From the NCBI GenBank assembly GCA_023091735.1, contig JALKBU010000650.1, forward strand, positions 1-29,132: a DNA stretch of 29,132 nt, written 5' to 3'. Below, one piece after another: positions 1 through 10,024 of the stretch (position 1 is its first letter; every line of letters begins with the position of its first letter). The notes under the pieces were generated by a model that saw only the letters and a program-made list of their open reading frames with translations, was not told the DNA's origin and searched no databases. Source of the stretch: Trichomonas tenax (lineage: Eukaryota > Parabasalia > Trichomonadida > Trichomonadidae). Both the position numbers and the translations under genes were made by a program.

Positions 1-63
1 AATTTTTTAATATCAAAAGTGAAAATGTAATGTGTATTAAAAATTGAATCAATAAGTGGGTTC

Positions 64-132
64 TTGCTAGGGCCTGGCCACTCGAGGGCTTTGGAAGTCT
101 CAGGCCAACCTCGCCCAATGACATTCTAGCAA
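64..132. ncRNA. Candidate structured RNA or fold-back, GC-rich
   Basis: A short GC-rich island in AT-rich DNA. A perfect 7-bp stem closes it (TTGCTAG at 64-70 with CTAGCAA at 126-132). Inside, GGCCTG pairs with CAGGCC, or alternatively CGAGG with CCTCG. The total length of about 70 nt and the 7-bp closing stem resemble a tRNA, but I find no T-arm GTTCRA signature on either strand, so I do not call a tRNA. It could be a small Pol III RNA, a degenerate tRNA-like sequence, or part of a repeat. Strand is undetermined. Confidence 0.25.
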
Positions 133-140
133 CAATTTAA

Positions 141-264
141 CCATGCATAAATATCGTTGTTTTCTTACCAATTACCAATTAGGTATATACTCGTTGATGA
201 TAGAGTTGTAGCTCGTCAACAACACTAACCTGGATGTATTGGTTAGACAACAAAGATATTTATG
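141..264. repeat. Nested imperfect inverted repeat
   Basis: The segment around 144-171 (CATAAATATCGTTGTT and onward) is inverted at about 236-264 with a few mismatches. An inner stem (GTTGATGA with TCGTCAAC) lies between the arms. No reading frame is present. It lies directly beside the GC-rich fold at 64-132, so the two may belong to one structured element. Confidence 0.5.
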
Positions 265-274
265 GCACTTTTTA

Positions 275-370
275 TAAAGGTGACAATTTGCCCGAATAAA
301 AAGTGACAATTTATTTTAAAAAGTGACTTTAATGTTCACCCATCACTTTTTGATGTTCACTTTTGTCATA
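275..370. promoter_or_regulatory. Cluster of GTGAC / TCACTTTT motifs
   Basis: Within 100 bp there are AAAGGTGACAA, two copies of AAAAAGTGAC, and inverted forms ATCACTTTTTGATG and TTCACTTTTGTCAT. The same word lies just before the start codons of genes at 10628, 22549 and 24439. Here no gene follows closely, so the cluster is either a decayed promoter or part of a repeat. Function is inferred. Confidence 0.3.
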
Positions 371-984
371 GACTCGAAAAATATTCGAAATTTTGACGAT
401 TGTTTAATTGTGCAATATAAATGAATATTTACCGGGAAATATGATATGCGCTGCATGGATAACAAACGTCATCCCAAAATAATGATGGCAAACTTCTAAT
501 CGCGAAATTATGCAAAAATTATAAAGGAGGTATCATGTTTTTACCATATAAAAGGGGAAAAATTCACCTTCCCGTTCATTTCCTCTCCAAATTATGACCG
601 CCGTGACCCATTCCACCTGGGGAATATATAAGTCTATGGTGACTTTCCGATCCTATTGTTTTGTTTCGAGATAAATACAAATCGAAAATAAAGTTCAACA
701 GATTCAGTAATTTATAATCCACATGCACTATCTATACATATTAGTAGCTAGCCACGTTAAAATTGCCGCAAAATAACCAAAGCAACAGATCATCTCATAC
801 TTATTTCCATCTTAAACCTAAAATCATTTCATTTCTAGTACGAAGTGATAAGAATATAATTAAGTTAAACGAAAATAAGTTAATGGCGCGTATACAGATA
901 TTGCTGTGGTCTATTATTATCAGTATACTTCATCCCGAGTTTGTTCTCTGGTGGCTCTCCAGAGAGCAAGCATTTGACTTAACA

Positions 985-1070
985 GTCCACAGTTCTTCCT
1001 TTCAGACTCGATCTTCGAAATAATCAACGTTTTACTCTACAGAATGCTTCTGAAAGGAAGAACTGTGGAC
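985..1070. repeat. Perfect 21-bp inverted repeat, with degenerate direct copies to 1264
   Basis: GTCCACAGTTCTTCC at 985 and onward (21 bp, to 1005) is repeated in perfect inverse at 1050-1070 around a 44-bp loop. A diverged direct copy of the left arm plus its downstream sequence (AGTCC.CAGTTCTTCC, then CGAT.TT.GAAATAA) lies at about 1222-1264, and a partial inverted copy near 1168-1180. An 86-codon frame from TTG at 763 crosses the left arm. It has no ATG and no recognisable content, and I do not count it as a gene. Confidence 0.6.
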
Positions 1071-1298
1071 CATATTGCGAGCACCTTGGCTACAAGTCCC
1101 GATCAAGAATTTAATTTTGCTATTCAGAGGCATTCTGAAGTGGAAATCTTTGATTTCTTAATGATGGCGTATGAAAGGAAGATCTGTGAGTTTAGCAACT
1201 AACGCGCGTGGTACCTGTGTCAATGTAGTCCCCAGTTCTTCCCGTCAGACGCGATTTTGAAATAAAAACTAATACATAATTTGAATGATTATAGGACT

Positions 1299-1400
1299 TT
1301 TACATGTCAAAAATATTAATATTTTGACAAATAAAACTAGAGATTCTGACAACTTTACATGTCAGATAATATCACTTTTATGTCACTTTTTCGTGATAAC
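1299..1400. repeat. Paired TTACATGTCA motifs with an AT hairpin and TCACTTTT motifs
   Basis: TTACATGTCA occurs at 1300-1309 and again at 1355-1364. The first copy runs into a near-perfect palindrome at about 1305-1328 (TGTCAAAA, then ATATT/AATAT, then TTTTGACA). ATCACTTTT and GTCACTTTTT follow near 1370-1390. The same pairing of ACATGTCA-type and GTGAC-type motifs recurs at several other gene-poor spots in the window, suggesting the ends of a degraded repeat family or a composite control region. Confidence 0.4.
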
Positions 1401-1529
1401 TTTCAGTACGCGACAGTTCGATTTTAATTTAATTGAGAAAGTTGCACTTTTTATTTGAAATAATTTTAAGTTCATGAAATAAACATTAAAATTGAAGTTA
1501 GTGATGATAAATCAATCATTAAATGTTTG

Positions 1530-2820
1530 ATACAAAAATCGAAGACATTATAACGCCTCCAGATGTGATATATGCATAATAAGAACAAACATATCTAAGG
1601 GAAATGCAAACTCACATTTAATAATAGAAATTGACTCAGCTGCAAAGTACGCAGAAATCACATTCTCATCGTTCAACGATATATGCATGTCGTCATCATA
1701 TGACCTGTACACAGGATCGACAGTTGAAACTTATGTGTCAAGTTCCAGTTTCACATCGATATCGTGCACAGGATATGCAATATATTCTGCAGGAAATAAG
1801 CTCCTGATACAGAACTCGTACATTAAAAATATATCAAGGTGCCCAATATTCTATTCAACAACAACTGCAATTACATGCGTGTTAGAAAGCTGCCCATATG
1901 GAATAGGAATAGCCTCAAACTTTATGACAGAACCGACAGACGAGTACTTAGTACTAGACCTGATGAAGGGAGATGACGTAAATAATGTGAAGATGGATGG
2001 TGAAGTCGGAAACCACTTCGGAATGAACATCGACGACTTCGTGAACTACTCCGGATACTACGCAGATAACACGAGGATAATATTCAACATAAATACAGAC
2101 TACTATGTACATGATGTTCTGTTTGAAGATTTCAACAACAGGTCAATACTATGCGAGTTCACATCACAGAACAGGAAAATAGTGATATACACTGTTACAT
2201 TCAACAGTTGCTCGTCACCGGATGATGAAGGAACTGTGTACTTTGCGAATGGAGGAAACTGCATACAGACAAGAGTGATATCGAGAGGATGCTTCTTGAC
2301 GTCAAACACATATGGTATATACTCTTACATGTATGCGTCGAGAACAAAAGCAACTTCAAATATGATTAACCGGACATCAATATCAAACTGCGGAAGATCA
2401 AAGGCAGGAAATGCACACATATATGCAAAAGGAGGAGTCATTGATATAAAAGGCGTAAATATTTAAGAAGGAAGTCTCAACTCAATGTCGCTGATAACGC
2501 TCGACTTAACAACAAAGTTTGCACAAGTTTTGTATTCGACATTCGCAAACATATCCAAAGCAGCAAACTATGCAGTGTACATGCAATCGGCGTGCGAGGC
2601 ATATATTGCAGAATCAAGTTTCGTCAACATTACATGTGGAACGTGCATGATGGAACCTAGTGGCTCATTCTTAATAGTAGAGAGATGCTTGATTGCAGAC
2701 CTAAAGAACTGTAAACTTTGCAACGCAAAAGCAATACTCTCGAGGTGTATCCTTGACAACTGCCAATATGGAGAAGGAAGCGCGTCAACATACTTCTTAG
2801 GAAAAGACACACTTAGCTAA
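1530..2820 (+). pseudogene. Pmp-like / beta-helix surface protein fragment
   Basis: One frame stays open from just after a TGA near 1525 to the TAA at 2818-2820, broken only by a TAA at 2464-2466. The code on both sides of that TAA is in the same frame and has the same style, so a single base change explains the break. There is no start codon: the first ATG, at 1687, falls inside repeat-like sequence that already runs upstream. Content is short hydrophobic/Ser/Asn/Cys-rich rungs such as SSSFTSISCTGYAIYS, SYIKNIS and SSFVNITCG, typical of parallel beta-helix proteins annotated as Pmp-like in trichomonads, which are large membrane-anchored surface proteins. No signal peptide, membrane anchor or cytosolic tail remains. 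Base composition is richer in GC than the flanks. Family assignment rests on repeat style only. It may be the middle of a once much longer gene. Confidence 0.6.
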
Positions 2821-3406
2821 GCCCTGACTTTGTAAAAATGAACGCTGGATTAAATCAGCCAAGAAATTCCTCGTTGTCCAATATTTTATTCTCGCATAGT
2901 TGCAACAATATGCCTATTTGAATCAAATCGATATGGTATATGTACAGTTACCACGTACATGCCTCGTTCATCAACATACTTAAATTTATCATTCTTGATT
3001 ACAGGCGTTTGTGAGGCTGAAATTTCAATAATCATATCAATAGATAATCTATATTCTATTAATGCATGTAACAAAACGTGTAGCCAAAAATGCCATCTAG
3101 ATTACTTATGTTTGCATCTGGTGCAGCAGGATTCAAAGGCTTCTAGAATACTTAATTCATATTGGGTGACTAATTTGCACAATATGTTTATTTAAAACAT
3201 TTTTTAATTTGATATATCTTATTAAGCTAAATATCAACTATTTTCTTTTCAGCACATCAGGGTATTAGCTTTATTATAATTCATCTATAGATATTCATTG
3301 GATATACTATTTATTAACTCGAGACACTTATAAATATTTTAACCTTATCATAAATAACCTTAGTTCATGCACAAATAACAAATTTTATTTCTATTCTATA
3401 TAATAA
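2821..3406. other. Gene-poor stretch after the Pmp-like remnant
   Basis: No convincing gene. A 78-codon plus-strand frame (2959-3195) contains a Cys-rich patch (NACNKTCSQKCHLDYLC). It could be further debris of the upstream surface-protein gene, but I cannot align it to a family. From about 3195 the DNA is very AT-rich and forms the 3' flank of the large minus-strand gene. Confidence 0.35.
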
Positions 3407-6400
3407 TCAAATAGACTGAAGTTCAATTAGATTTGCACCGAACAAATGGAAAGCTCGTGTAGCAAAATCGTTGAATAAACTCTTGAATGATGTCAATGCA
3501 TTTTCAATCACATAAATGATTGATATTTGCATTGTTGGATTGATTTCGACTTCAGGACGCAGTCCTTTGCAGTACTTGCTAAGAATAACTTGGAGCTGAG
3601 GAGTCACATCGCTGATTGGCTGCTCTTGATTGATGACCTTATCGAAAACTACCGTAGAGCTATCATCCATCCATTGAAGAGTATCATCGAATCTGATCTT
3701 GAAGCGAACATTCATTTCAGAGAATGGAGAGCTCAAGAAATTAAGAATATCATCAACATTAGTTGGACATTTGAACTCTTGAAGATCTGCTTCAGGAGTA
3801 ACACTATCAGCGAAAGGACTTTTGAGGAATTCTTCGCGTAATCTTATTGACATTGGTTGAACGTTTGGCCAAATGAAGACACACGAGAATAACATGAAGA
3901 TCAGGATATTTGGAAGCTCATCGAAGAATAAATCAATGCAGTGTGCAATATATTCTATAACAACTTTATGCAATGACGGAACAGCGAGTTCAAACATTCT
4001 CAATGCCAAAAACGTGTTAACAACGCACTGTTTCTTGTTTGTGCAGCGCTTAGCCATCATTGCTAAATATTGAGCGAAATTGTTGAAGATGTTTGGAATA
4101 CCTGCAACAACAACAATTGGAATGAGGAACCATAAATCATCTCCAAAAATTTCATCTTCAGCAAAGGTTGAATGCATTGCAGTGTAAAGTAAAGCAGAAA
4201 TTGTTGATGCCTTTTCATTTTCTGATAAAGAAAGAGAAAGAACAGGAAGTAATATTGTAATTAATGGGAAATCAGAAAATCTTTCATAAAGTTTGTCAAA
4301 GATTTCTTTCTCTATGCCAAGTGACAAAATCTTCTTATTGGCTGCATAAAGATAAACATAATTCAATTTTCCTGCAATCTTTGTAATTAACTGAATGAAT
4401 TTCGCACTTTCTTCAATATTTGTTGATAAATTCTTAATGATCTTCTTCAAAATTGATTTCCTCTTTGAATCCTCAAGTTCAAATCTTGCAGCAATCAAGA
4501 AATCAATCAACTGCAAACGGCAATTGAGATCTTTACAGAAGCGACTTTCAAAAATATTTTGGAACAAGAAATCAACGGCACTATTATTAATATGATGCAA
4601 AACAGAGTAAATGAAAGCAATGCATTTTTCTTCAATGACTTTGTTAAATTCATATTTCGCTCCTGGATAGAATAAGCATAGATATTCTCTAAGACAATAT
4701 TCAACGTCAAACACTGCAACCTTTGATAGATATCTGATGTGATAATCCAAAACACGTCCAAAATCAACAGAATCATTCCATAATTCGATGTTACCAACGA
4801 GATTGCTAAAGAACATTTTCTTCAATTCTTTGTCTTGTATCTGCTCATAAATCTCTACAATTTCCTTGAACGTGTGATAAGTGTGCATTGAAGGCTTAGC
4901 ATGTAAAAACTTGATGATTGTATCAAATTGTCGAGATCCACTGGCAACGGGAAGAATCATTTTGAGGATTGAGAATATAATATTATGATCAGTTGAAAAC
5001 TCTTTGTTGAAGAAAGAAACTAAAATATCTGCAAATGATGACTCCATCATTCTTTCAAGAATATTTGTTGGTAAAGTTGAATTCATTAAGAGCAATTCTG
5101 GAGCTTTTTCGTCAATCTTTCCGAGATCATACAAAGCCTTTGCATTATTGATTTCTGGAATACTCTGATATGTTTCTTTATGGATTCTGACATTAAAAAC
5201 ATGGCCGAAGATTGTTTCATGGTAACTTTGTTTGGCAGTGCCTCCAACGATAGCTCTTATATTTGTTCCTGTCATTGGTACATAAAAGATTTCACTGACC
5301 ATTGGCAATGTGTTTTCCATCAATCTTGTGATATTGAGAACTTTATCATTACGCTTAATAATGAGAGGGAACTCGTGAATCATATTATTTGGAAGTCCAC
5401 GAGCAATACAAACGATATTTCTTGATGCATAATTATCATTGATGGCATAAATTTGACCGTGATACAACTTGAATTCAAGTGTATTGTTTACTTCATCAAT
5501 GAACGAAATAATGTTAAACTGATCTTCAGCAAAGTGAGCACTGGCAGAATCGATGTTGAGCGAGAATTCTAAGGCAAATGTATCATTCAATAAATTAACT
5601 ATTGGAACTTCAAGTACAAGTTGAGTTGGTTGATAACCAACTGCAAATTTCCTATATCTGGATCCGATGCAAGCAGCAACGGATTCTTCTATAACATTTA
5701 ATATCTCAACAGAAAATTGTCCATAAAGCGCCTTTGTGATCAATGCGATTTCATTTTGGTCGCATTTATAGACAATCATTCTCTTGAGGAGCTTAAAGCA
5801 TGGTTCATACATTTCTTTTTCTATAAATAACCTGAATTTGAATTGATCAAAATTGATATCAGTCGCTTCTCCATTTCCAGTAAAGAACTGCAAAATATAT
5901 CGAGAAACGCCGGCTGAGCATAACTGAGCGATAGATGATGGCTTCCTTTCCGTCAATTGGAGGAAGTAGTTGATGAAATGATTAAGCTTTGGAGATAATC
6001 CGATTGTTGCAAGAGCGAAAGGAATGTTCATTTGATTCCGAATTTCTCTACTGATATCTGCTTGAACATTTCCGAATGTTACGCACTTGCATATCTTTGT
6101 GAATATCTCTTCTTGAGGATCAATTCCGTATTGTTTCTGGAATATTGGTAATAAAGTACTGAGTTGATAAGCTGAAACAGAAAAATCATAACTTGATTTT
6201 GATAATACGATAATAAAATCGATAATACCAAACAAGTCTTGATATAATGCACATAGTGTAATGTACTTATCAAGAATATGTACGAAATGTTTCAAAAGTG
6301 TTGCTTGATTCAAAATGACTTCTTGAACAACATCAAAAATAGCTAAAGCTAATTTGACGTATTCTTCGCTTTCTCCAACTTTGGCACCAATACAAGCATC

Positions 6401-8071
6401 AACAACATTGTTGAGAGCTGTTGCAAAATGGAGGAAATTTGGTAAAGTTTTATATAATGCTAATGAATTTTGTATTGTATTCAATATATCCTTTTGTGCG
6501 GATCTGTTGAATAAAAGAGACATGAATGTCGAAACAAAAGACTTTGAACTGATGCAAAGAGGTGAAGAATTTGGTTCTGTAGCAAGGAAAAGCAAGAAGT
6601 AGAAAATGCAATCCTTTGCACTATTGTCGAAAGACATTAATGACTTCAAAGAACTTGTTAATATTAAAATATCCTCTTCATCAGCCATGAGTGCAAAATT
6701 CACTTTCGAAATATCGCACTGCCTAATTCTGCAAAGAAATTCAGCAACAAGATATGCGGTCTGAGAAAAGCGTCTGAAAAGATCAATAACAAGTTCAGGA
6801 TGATTTGTGCAAACTAAATGAAACAAAACATTTCTAGCATAATCAATGTCTGGATCAATATATTGGAAAATGTTTTGCTTTGTTGTAACAACCAATGATT
6901 CTGCAACGACTGAATATGCACTTGGAATTGGATAATCAATCGAAATATTCTCGAAAATGATTGTTAAAACACATGAGAAAATTTGGAGATGTTTGAGATC
7001 TTTGAGCTTGAATATTCTCAAGGCAGAAGCAAAGAATATATCTCTATATACATTTTCCGAGCATATTAATACATTAGATACAATAGAAACATAATCATAC
7101 AAAATTGTATCTTTTTGTGAAAATGTTTTTGAGAACTGATGTATGTCAAAGACACTATGAGTGAAATGCACATCATAGAATACGAAATCTTGGTGATCAT
7201 TTTGTTTATCTTCGACAATATTTTTAATTTCTGGTTCTTGTTTTGGATTTGTTAATTCTGTAATTTTTGAGTACAAAACGTTTGGCAGGAACTGATAAAT
7301 TGATGTAATTATATCATATGGTGCGAAATGACTAAGATATGAAATGAACATTATGAATTTTGGATTTAAATCGTTCAATAACTTTGTAGTGCATTGAATT
7401 ATCCTGCTGATATCTGCATTGACTAGCATAGGCTTTTTTTGGGAGGCTAAAATATTAAGTACTGCGATTAATCGATGAATAGTTTTATCAGAGCGAGATG
7501 AAGCTATGAAAACGTAATTTGTGAAAACTTTTGATGATTTTTTAGTGAGAATTTGAGATTTTTCGAATAAATCATTTAAAGTTGAAAAAGTTTCATCAGT
7601 AAACTTAATATTTTTGTCGGATAAACCACGTTTTATGACTTTCTTGTAAGCATATTCGAGTAAATGAGGAATTGAATTGACTTTTTTCTCGAGATCTTCA
7701 AATTTTTTCGTGATGTAATTGAATTCTTTGAGCGATGCTTTATATTTGAGATCATAAGACCAAACTAAGCATTGATATATATAATATACTAGCTCAGTCA
7801 TCGTAGAATATCGAGATTGTAATAATATTTCCGGAATCGGTTTAAAAACATCTAAATCGCACTTGATTTTCATTCCATACTTCTGCAATGCCTTGTCGCC
7901 CCTCAAACCGGCTTTTAAGTCTTCATTTAATTCGAATTTTTTATTTTTATCGAGAATGGGAACTTTAGAAATCAACGTGTGTCTCACCGCATCACCGAGT
8001 TCTTCAGGCAAACTCATGAGTCCCTCCGCGAGTTCCATAAATTGGCCAAGAGGAAAAGATGAATGCAGCAT
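3407..8071 (-). CDS. Giant alpha-solenoid protein with lectin-like domain, BEACH-family N-terminus-like
   Basis: This encodes 1554 residues from the ATG at 8069-8071. The frame is open to a TTG at 8131, but the 20 extra codons are Lys/Asn-rich, A-rich leader lacking an ATG, so I start at the internal Met (MLHSSFPLGQF). Most of the protein is leucine-rich amphipathic helices like an armadillo/HEAT-type solenoid. Around residues 815-970 the character changes to beta-strands (FALEFSLNIDSA, then LEFKLYHGQIYAIND, then FGHVFNVRIHKE), resembling a concanavalin A/LamG-like sandwich. A solenoid carrying such a sandwich is the usual front half of BEACH proteins (neurobeachin/LYST type, vesicle traffic and lysosome-related organelles), which continue with PH, BEACH and WD40 domains. 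None of those is present: the frame ends at TGA in AT-rich DNA. No signal peptide or clear membrane segment is visible. It is a real gene by length and coding texture. The family link is inference. Confidence 0.85.
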   Translation of the reverse strand: MLHSSFPLGQFMELAEGLMSLPEELGDAVRHTLISKVPILDKNKKFELNEDLKAGLRGDKALQKYGMKIKCDLDVFKPIPEILLQSRYSTMTELVYYIYQCLVWSYDLKYKASLKEFNYITKKFEDLEKKVNSIPHLLEYAYKKVIKRGLSDKNIKFTDETFSTLNDLFEKSQILTKKSSKVFTNYVFIASSRSDKTIHRLIAVLNILASQKKPMLVNADISRIIQCTTKLLNDLNPKFIMFISYLSHFAPYDIITSIYQFLPNVLYSKITELTNPKQEPEIKNIVEDKQNDHQDFVFYDVHFTHSVFDIHQFSKTFSQKDTILYDYVSIVSNVLICSENVYRDIFFASALRIFKLKDLKHLQIFSCVLTIIFENISIDYPIPSAYSVVAESLVVTTKQNIFQYIDPDIDYARNVLFHLVCTNHPELVIDLFRRFSQTAYLVAEFLCRIRQCDISKVNFALMADEEDILILTSSLKSLMSFDNSAKDCIFYFLLFLATEPNSSPLCISSKSFVSTFMSLLFNRSAQKDILNTIQNSLALYKTLPNFLHFATALNNVVDACIGAKVGESEEYVKLALAIFDVVQEVILNQATLLKHFVHILDKYITLCALYQDLFGIIDFIIVLSKSSYDFSVSAYQLSTLLPIFQKQYGIDPQEEIFTKICKCVTFGNVQADISREIRNQMNIPFALATIGLSPKLNHFINYFLQLTERKPSSIAQLCSAGVSRYILQFFTGNGEATDINFDQFKFRLFIEKEMYEPCFKLLKRMIVYKCDQNEIALITKALYGQFSVEILNVIEESVAACIGSRYRKFAVGYQPTQLVLEVPIVNLLNDTFALEFSLNIDSASAHFAEDQFNIISFIDEVNNTLEFKLYHGQIYAINDNYASRNIVCIARGLPNNMIHEFPLIIKRNDKVLNITRLMENTLPMVSEIFYVPMTGTNIRAIVGGTAKQSYHETIFGHVFNVRIHKETYQSIPEINNAKALYDLGKIDEKAPELLLMNSTLPTNILERMMESSFADILVSFFNKEFSTDHNIIFSILKMILPVASGSRQFDTIIKFLHAKPSMHTYHTFKEIVEIYEQIQDKELKKMFFSNLVGNIELWNDSVDFGRVLDYHIRYLSKVAVFDVEYCLREYLCLFYPGAKYEFNKVIEEKCIAFIYSVLHHINNSAVDFLFQNIFESRFCKDLNCRLQLIDFLIAARFELEDSKRKSILKKIIKNLSTNIEESAKFIQLITKIAGKLNYVYLYAANKKILSLGIEKEIFDKLYERFSDFPLITILLPVLSLSLSENEKASTISALLYTAMHSTFAEDEIFGDDLWFLIPIVVVAGIPNIFNNFAQYLAMMAKRCTNKKQCVVNTFLALRMFELAVPSLHKVVIEYIAHCIDLFFDELPNILIFMLFSCVFIWPNVQPMSIRLREEFLKSPFADSVTPEADLQEFKCPTNVDDILNFLSSPFSEMNVRFKIRFDDTLQWMDDSSTVVFDKVINQEQPISDVTPQLQVILSKYCKGLRPEVEINPTMQISIIYVIENALTSFKSLFNDFATRAFHLFGANLIELQSI

Positions 8072-8571
8072 TTGAATTTTTTTATGATTTTTTGTTATTC
8101 TTTTATTTCTATATTTGGATATGCTATGCAATGAAAAATCTATTTATTAGGGATGTTCTATGGATGTGCGCATTGAGTATTTTTTGATTCGCGTGGATTT
8201 TGCCGATTTACAGAACGCGCATTGCGAACTCGAAAACCCCCAAATATTCATTCATTACCCTGCAATACTTAAACTACCACCTGATAAAATTTGATAAACC
8301 CTATCTATTATCACCCCCATTTTTCTCCCATTTCCCCTGTTTTATCCACGAAAACATCCCCTTTATATTGATTTATACCCCCTTTTAACCATTGATCTCC
8401 CTCATTTTTGTGTTCTAATCCTGTATTTTTCATAAAAAGTGACGAAATGTGAATGCGCTCCGCCGATCATGCGCAAATTCGCACAATGCGCTCTATGATA
8501 GCGGTATTGCAAATAGCTCATATAAAGGAATGGTATCACGAACCAGGTTTCGACATTAGTCATTCTGACGT
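8072..8571. other. Upstream region of the giant gene
   Basis: No gene. C-rich and T-rich tracts (CCCCCATTTTTCTCCCATTT, 8310-8330) lie close to the minus-strand start at 8071. AAAAAGTGACGAAATG lies at 8436-8451 but points away from that gene. The segment 8450-8520 is richer in CG dinucleotides (CTCCGCCGATCATGCGC). No convincing minus-strand Inr is visible close to 8071. Confidence 0.35.
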
Positions 8572-8817
8572 TTTTAGTATATATATCATACATGTCATAT
8601 AAAATTATAGATTATTGTGAAGTTTTCACATTTTAGGCCGAAAATTAAAATATCATATCGAATATCTTATAGATGTAAAGTATTTGAACTCATATGTATA
8701 ACTTACACCCCAATAGCTTGCATATCCTATATATAGTTATACAAATATTTGATTGTTTATATATGATATCTGAGATTTGGGCAAAAAACATGGTATTCGT
8801 CCAAAGCAAAACAATAT
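8572..8817 (+). repeat. Left 246-bp inverted arm
   Basis: Runs from TTTTAGTATATATATCATAC to GCAAAACAATAT. It is the exact inverse of 9202-9447. Beyond 8817 the sequence (ATATGTTAAATC) no longer matches the other arm (inverse TAACATACC). Confidence 0.9.
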
Positions 8818-9201
8818 ATATGTTAAATCTGCTATATCTTATCACATGGTTTATAGTTCATAATTATAAAATTTTAGAAATTATTCAACGTTTTCAAAAA
8901 ATAGTTCATTTCCCACCTAAACCTATATAACATTTATCTATATCTCATATATATTGACATATTATGTGCAATTTATGTTGTTCACGATATTGATGTAAGA
9001 TGCAACCGCATTTACATAGTTTTTTTACTTCTAGCATATAAGTCTTTGATAGAATAGCATAAATTGTTCTTACTTATCGGTAGTAATGCCATTATACGAA
9101 AAACATTTATTTTTATGTATGGATCTATTGAATGTTTTTAAAAATCGAAATTTCAATATAATATTTATGCGCATATCAACGACACAATGTATGGTATGTT
9201 A

Positions 9202-9447
9202 ATATTGTTTTGCTTTGGACGAATACCATGTTTTTTGCCCAAATCTCAGATATCATATATAAACAATCAAATATTTGTATAACTATATATAGGATATGCA
9301 AGCTATTGGGGTGTAAGTTATACATATGAGTTCAAATACTTTACATCTATAAGATATTCGATATGATATTTTAATTTTCGGCCTAAAATGTGAAAACTTC
9401 ACAATAATCTATAATTTTATATGACATGTATGATATATATACTAAAA
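9202..9447 (-). repeat. Right 246-bp inverted arm
   Basis: Runs from ATATTGTTTTGC to TATATATACTAAAA and is the exact inverse of 8572-8817. The outer boundary is followed by GCAGCCTTGC, which has no counterpart on the left. Confidence 0.9.
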
Positions 9448-9787
9448 GCAGCCTTGCTATATCCAGTTACGTGTCAAAATGTCAAATGAACCGGTTTATA
9501 ACAATTGTTGAGAGAATTTTAAGTTCACAATATCATCATTGATCATGCATTCACATTCTAATCAATGAAATGTTTTGCGTGTCAACGAGTCATGCTGTAA
9601 AGTGTCGTATTGTCGGATTTCCAGTATTGAAAAATAGTCAAAAAAAAAACGATTAAAAAATATTTTGTCAATTTTTCAATGGCTGCTCAGAAATGGATGC
9701 CTTAGGGATACACAGATCCCAGACATTCACCAGCTAAAGAAGCGAAAAACACAGCTTTGTCCTCGCATATAACTTGAAATTAAATTT

Positions 9788-9883
9788 AAAAAGGGTGCTT
9801 TTCGTCCATTTTTGCTGCTGTGTGCAACTGCATCACACTGTGTGACTGCACACAGCAGACGAAATGTAGGAAAAGCACTTTTT
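9788..9883. repeat. Hairpin of module 1
   Basis: Left side AAAAAGGGTGCTTTTCGTCC, then TTTTTGCTGCTGTGTGCA; right side TGCACACAGCAG, then ACGAAAT and GGAAAAGCACTTTTT. The tip is the perfect palindrome TCACACTGTGTGA. The arms carry a few mismatches. The leader before it (about 9698-9775) matches the leaders of modules 2 and 3. Confidence 0.7.
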
Positions 9884-10024
9884 CAAAGTCGATTGAAAAT
9901 TTAAGTTATTTCTTTAGCAAGTAAATCCTTAGCATCACATGAATCTAAGTCAATCACCCGCTGAAGAAGCAAGGGATCTTGTGTTTTTTTGCCGAGATAA
10001 CTTCGTTTCACAAAAATATTTTGC

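Larger units (their letters stand above)
8572..9447. mobile_element. Fold-back element with 246-bp inverted arms
   Basis: The left arm (8572-8817) and right arm (9202-9447) are reverse complements over all 246 bp. I compared them line by line and found no mismatch or indel. The outer ends read TTTTAGTATATATATCATAC; the spacer is 384 bp (8818-9201) of AT-rich DNA without a usable gene. A short frame inside it (8694-8930) spans arm and spacer and looks fortuitous. No clear target-site duplication is visible (left flank TCTGACGT, right flank GCAGCC). Long terminal inverted repeats around non-coding DNA fit a non-autonomous fold-back or MITE-type DNA transposon. Identical arms mean recent origin or gene conversion. 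An assembly artefact is possible but less likely, because the spacer is unique. Confidence 0.7.

Noticed and set aside
64..132. tRNA gene
   Set aside because: Closing stem and size fit, but there is no GTTCRA T-arm on either strand.
763..1023. 86-codon plus-strand frame
   Set aside because: Starts at TTG, crosses one arm of a 21-bp inverted repeat, and shows no family features.
8694..8930. 78-codon frame across the fold-back element
   Set aside because: Spans arm and spacer of the inverted repeat, is Ile/Tyr-rich by AT composition and has no recognisable content.
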